From Reticulitermes speratus (taxonomy: Eukaryota; Arthropoda; Insecta; Blattodea; Rhinotermitidae): DNA of 64,000 nt. Position 1 is the stretch's first letter, and each line of letters opens with the position of its first letter. A model generated the notes under the pieces. The model was not told where the DNA came from. It was given only the letters and a program-made list of their open reading frames with translations, and did not search any database. The stretch is taken from positions 30,801,611-30,865,610 of the forward strand of contig JAJKFL010000011.1 of assembly GCA_021186555.1 (NCBI GenBank), written 5' to 3'. The position numbers were made by a program, and so were the translations under genes. Of the stretch, positions 62,011 to 64,000 are shown piece after piece.

Positions 62011-64000
62011 CTATGATGGAGAAAATGTATGAGTTGCTGCCACAAGTAACATAAAGGAAAAGGTCAATACACAGAAAAATAATAAGTACTACACACAATT
62101 GCTTGAACCATAAGCTGCCAACGTGGGGTTAGTCTCATACAAAACCATGAAAATAAAAATACAGCAGTATGACTATAAGAAATCGTGAAACAACTTCTAA
62201 GACCTCCTTTGCTTTGGACTTCAGTCTTATTGGGGGTGATGTTATGTTGTTGGGCATGTTCCAAACATTTCAAAGGTGCTACAGTCCTACAGAATGCTTG
62301 GAAATACCTGCCCAACAACAGAGTGACTCATCTCCGAAGACTTAAATCTTCAGCAACACCACCATGAGAACCTCAAGCCTTACACACACTTTGCTCTATA
62401 TGCGTCTACCTCTTACCAGAAAGCTAGTTGAAATTAAAAATGGATCAGGTCATAACTTAACTATTGATCACAATCACATTACATTCTTGTGGGATATGAC
62501 GCCATGTAGTATGGTTGATATGCACAAACATTCCGCAGGAACTTGCTGCATCCATCTTCAGGGAATAAATGGCATCTCATCTGACATGACAATAATTTTG
62601 TTAACTCACTGCCATGAGAACCTCAAATCTCACTTAATGATCTGTCTTTCTTTATACTTTCTGCTGTTAACTTTACATCACACTAATACATAAAAGAGCA
62701 TTTCATACAAAATTCACAAATATCAAATTTTCTATCAATAATGTGTCAGAAATGACCGTAAAACAGAAAGGTACAATTCAGAAGTTATTACATCATCAAA
62801 TTACAGGGAATATTCCCTACAACCTGTACTCTAAGACAAGGCAGTTAGTGAAAAATGTTAACATTACAGTTGATTTCCTAATAATGCACAAGTTACATGA
62901 CAAAATTACTACATGCATGGCATTATGAATATTATAGGTAAAGCTTCCAGATATGATTTATTCAGTGAGATATGAGGTTCTTACAGTAGGTTATGAAGCT
63001 TGTTGTCTTCTGGGATGTGATGTCACAAACTCTGGTAGAAGTGTACACATGTTACAGAGGAGCCTGCTGTGTCTCATCCCAGACCACAGCAAATTCATGA
63101 CTCATTTAACCTTCCTAGCCTCTGTTTCTTTTGGCAGTGGTGAAGGTGTCCATTTCTGAGAAGGGGGTGTCATTCACCCAGTTTGCTGTATCTGATAATA
63201 GATGGCGACGATGACAACCACAGAAGAAGATCTAAGTTTAAGATGTAGTCTGAACTGTAGCAAGGACCTGCTATCCTTGCATTCACAGATTTTTAACTTT
63301 GTCACATAGGAGGAGTCTCATGTGGATAATAATACACACAACAACTGTACAGTCTCAAACCTGACACCTATGGGACAGAACTCCTTAATGGAAGATCAGG
63401 TTCAGGTCATGAACTTCATCTTCACAGGCATGATTACAGAATTTTCTTTGGGCATTAGAGTCCAGGATTCACTATCATAAAGGCTATTTGGTGCAGATTT
63501 CTATTATTGCATTGTTCTGAACTTGTGATTGTTTAAATACATTGTTTATTAGACCTGTTGTTTTTGGAATGTTTCTGTAACTATAAATTCTTCTATTTTA
63601 TATGACAGTGTGTGGTTTTGTAGGTAGTTCAAAACTGTTCAGAGGAACCCGCTGCCTTATGCTGAAGACAGAGGCAGCAGAATCCTCTGACACACTGGCA
63701 ACCATCTACCACAAAAAATGGTGGTATCACAAAGAACAGAGTCTTACTGTTTATCAATGTAAAAGCCTCAAATCACAAATGAAACAGGTTCTTTATATAA
63801 CACGGATTACTACATTTTTAGCCACCTCTTGGCACACAATTTCATCCAGCCCATGACCATAAAGTGAAACAAATGGTTCATGTCTGCCACATCTTGGATA
63901 CACAATAGGTAATATTCAGGATGTGTACTAAATGAAAAGTACAATAACTGCCCTCAAATATTTTTAAAGATTAAAAGAACGATCAACAAATATAAAATAA
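62011..64000. other. Upstream of the RABEPK-like gene
   Basis: Expected to hold the promoter and first non-coding exon of the RABEPK-like gene, since an acceptor is seen at 62011-62012. Neither was located. Eroded hairpin-family copies occur at about 62225-62350, 62475-62620, 62990-63090 and 63600-63730 (for example TGGGATATGACGCCATGTAG, GAGGAACCCGCTGCCTTATG). No gene recognised to the window end. Confidence 0.4.

Overview
The window is eukaryotic nuclear DNA from an animal, almost certainly an arthropod and most likely an insect with a large repeat-rich genome. The bases are AT-rich, coding exons of 80-560 bp are scattered through introns of up to about 5 kb with standard GT..AG junctions, and the spacers are packed with tRNA-derived SINEs, non-LTR retrotransposon pieces, hAT and Tigger-like DNA elements and inverted repeats. 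The proteins are animal-type orthologues. The intron size and repeat style would suit a hemimetabolous insect such as a cockroach or termite, but that is inference and no species can be named.

Five protein genes could be rebuilt exon by exon with consistent splice phases. (1) PPAT, minus strand, 9612 down to 693, nine coding exons, 516 aa: the first committed enzyme of de novo purine synthesis. (2) PAICS, plus strand, 19689 to 31698, eight coding exons including a 13-base first exon, 424 aa: steps 6 and 7 of the same pathway. PPAT and PAICS lie head to head about 10 kb apart, so the window holds a divergent purine-synthesis gene pair. (3) A GTF3C6-like TFIIIC subunit, minus strand, 42097 to 39701, two exons, 234 aa. 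(4) ATG5, plus strand, 42665 to 46513, six exons, 264 aa, divergent from (3) across only about 570 bp. (5) A RABEPK-like (Rab9 effector p40) kelch protein, minus strand, 61969 to 52735, five coding exons, 399 aa, with a nearly intact RTE-type retrotransposon inside its last intron.

The spaces between genes (9.6-19.7 kb, 31.7-39.7 kb, 46.5-52.7 kb and 62-64 kb) show no convincing host gene. They hold SINEs of several families, many with recognisable target-site duplications, relics of two or more LINE families, two hAT MITEs with 8-bp duplications, a Tigger-like MITE, a 154-bp tandem array and many hairpin-forming inverted repeats.

The most interesting non-gene signal is in these hairpins. 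Two unrelated inverted repeats, near 10.5-10.8 kb and 36.2-36.8 kb, contain sequences that can fold as hammerhead ribozymes: the CTGATGA and GAA core boxes, three helices whose sequences differ between the two loci but keep pairing, and an NUH cleavage triplet. Both have one extra U between the CTGATGA box and helix II. A larger scattered family keeps a decayed form of the same layout. This resembles what is known for Penelope-like retroelements and retrozymes. No Penelope reverse transcriptase was seen here, so that link is inference.
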